A stretch of 33,985 nucleotides of DNA from Spirochaetota bacterium (GTDB taxonomy: Bacteria > Spirochaetota > Spirochaetia > SZUA-6), in assembly GCA_013151965.1 (NCBI GenBank), contig JAADHF010000104.1:1-33985 (forward strand). Direction: 5' to 3'. The number at the start of each line of letters is the position of its first letter. The first letter of the stretch is position 1. The notes under the pieces were generated by a model. That model ran no database searches, was not told the DNA's origin, and saw only the letters and a program-made list of their open reading frames with translations. The translations under genes were made by a program, and so were the position numbers. Below, in pieces: positions 33,957-33,985 of the stretch.

Positions 33957-33985
33957 ATATTTGCTCTCAACATACAGGATCACTT

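Overview
The window looks like a chromosomal segment of a motile, sugar-degrading bacterium of moderate-to-low GC. I favour a free-living spirochaete (Spirochaetota). The reasons are UgpB-type sugar-binding proteins whose signal peptides end in an A-G-G-T-Q-E style junction, ABC sugar transporters without a local ATPase, a fused rhamnulose-1-phosphate aldolase/dehydrogenase, and a large chemotaxis cluster with CheD and a CheX-like phosphatase. This is inference from family resemblance; no 16S rRNA or other marker is present.

Region 1 (1-8831). A 5'-truncated GT4 glycosyltransferase ends at a hairpin terminator. It converges on a minus-strand sugar-transport operon, which reads from 8561 down to 1099: two solute-binding proteins, permease pair A, a decayed tail of a third binding protein, permease pair B and an aldo/keto reductase. 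The remnant shows that the locus was once two tandem binding-protein/permease modules. A sigma70-like promoter sits in front of the first binding protein, and a long hairpin separates the binding-protein genes from the permeases.

Region 2 (8832-16476). A nitronate-monooxygenase-like flavoprotein ends in its own terminator. It is followed by a dead RbsC-type sugar permease and then an L-rhamnose operon: RhaEW-type aldolase/dehydrogenase, a PHP-domain protein, RhaA and RhaB. No rhamnose mutarotase, regulator or intact dedicated transporter is visible, so the neighbouring Ugp-type transporter or a distant one may supply the substrate.

Region 3 (16486-30306) is a nearly self-contained chemosensory locus. 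On the minus strand are a soluble MCP-like protein with a CheZ-like helix and a CheY. Divergent from them are parA-like, cheA (two HPt domains plus an MshEN-like repeat pair), cheW, a transmembrane MCP ending in a CheR-tether-like pentapeptide, cheR, cheB, cheD, cheY and a CheX-like gene, tightly packed with several overlaps. Facing them is a minus-strand pair: an NtrC-family sigma54 activator and a histidine kinase with a degenerate receiver domain. A near-consensus -24/-12 element lies immediately before parA, suggesting that the activator at the far end controls the cluster.

Region 4 (30307-33985) is AT-rich and decayed. It holds fragments of an MFS transporter, a GrpB-family protein, a Nudix hydrolase and an IS110-family transposase, plus one intact stand-alone phosphohistidine swivel-domain protein. 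It ends with an apparently intact GH130-type glycoside phosphorylase on the minus strand. I see no tRNA, rRNA or CRISPR array.
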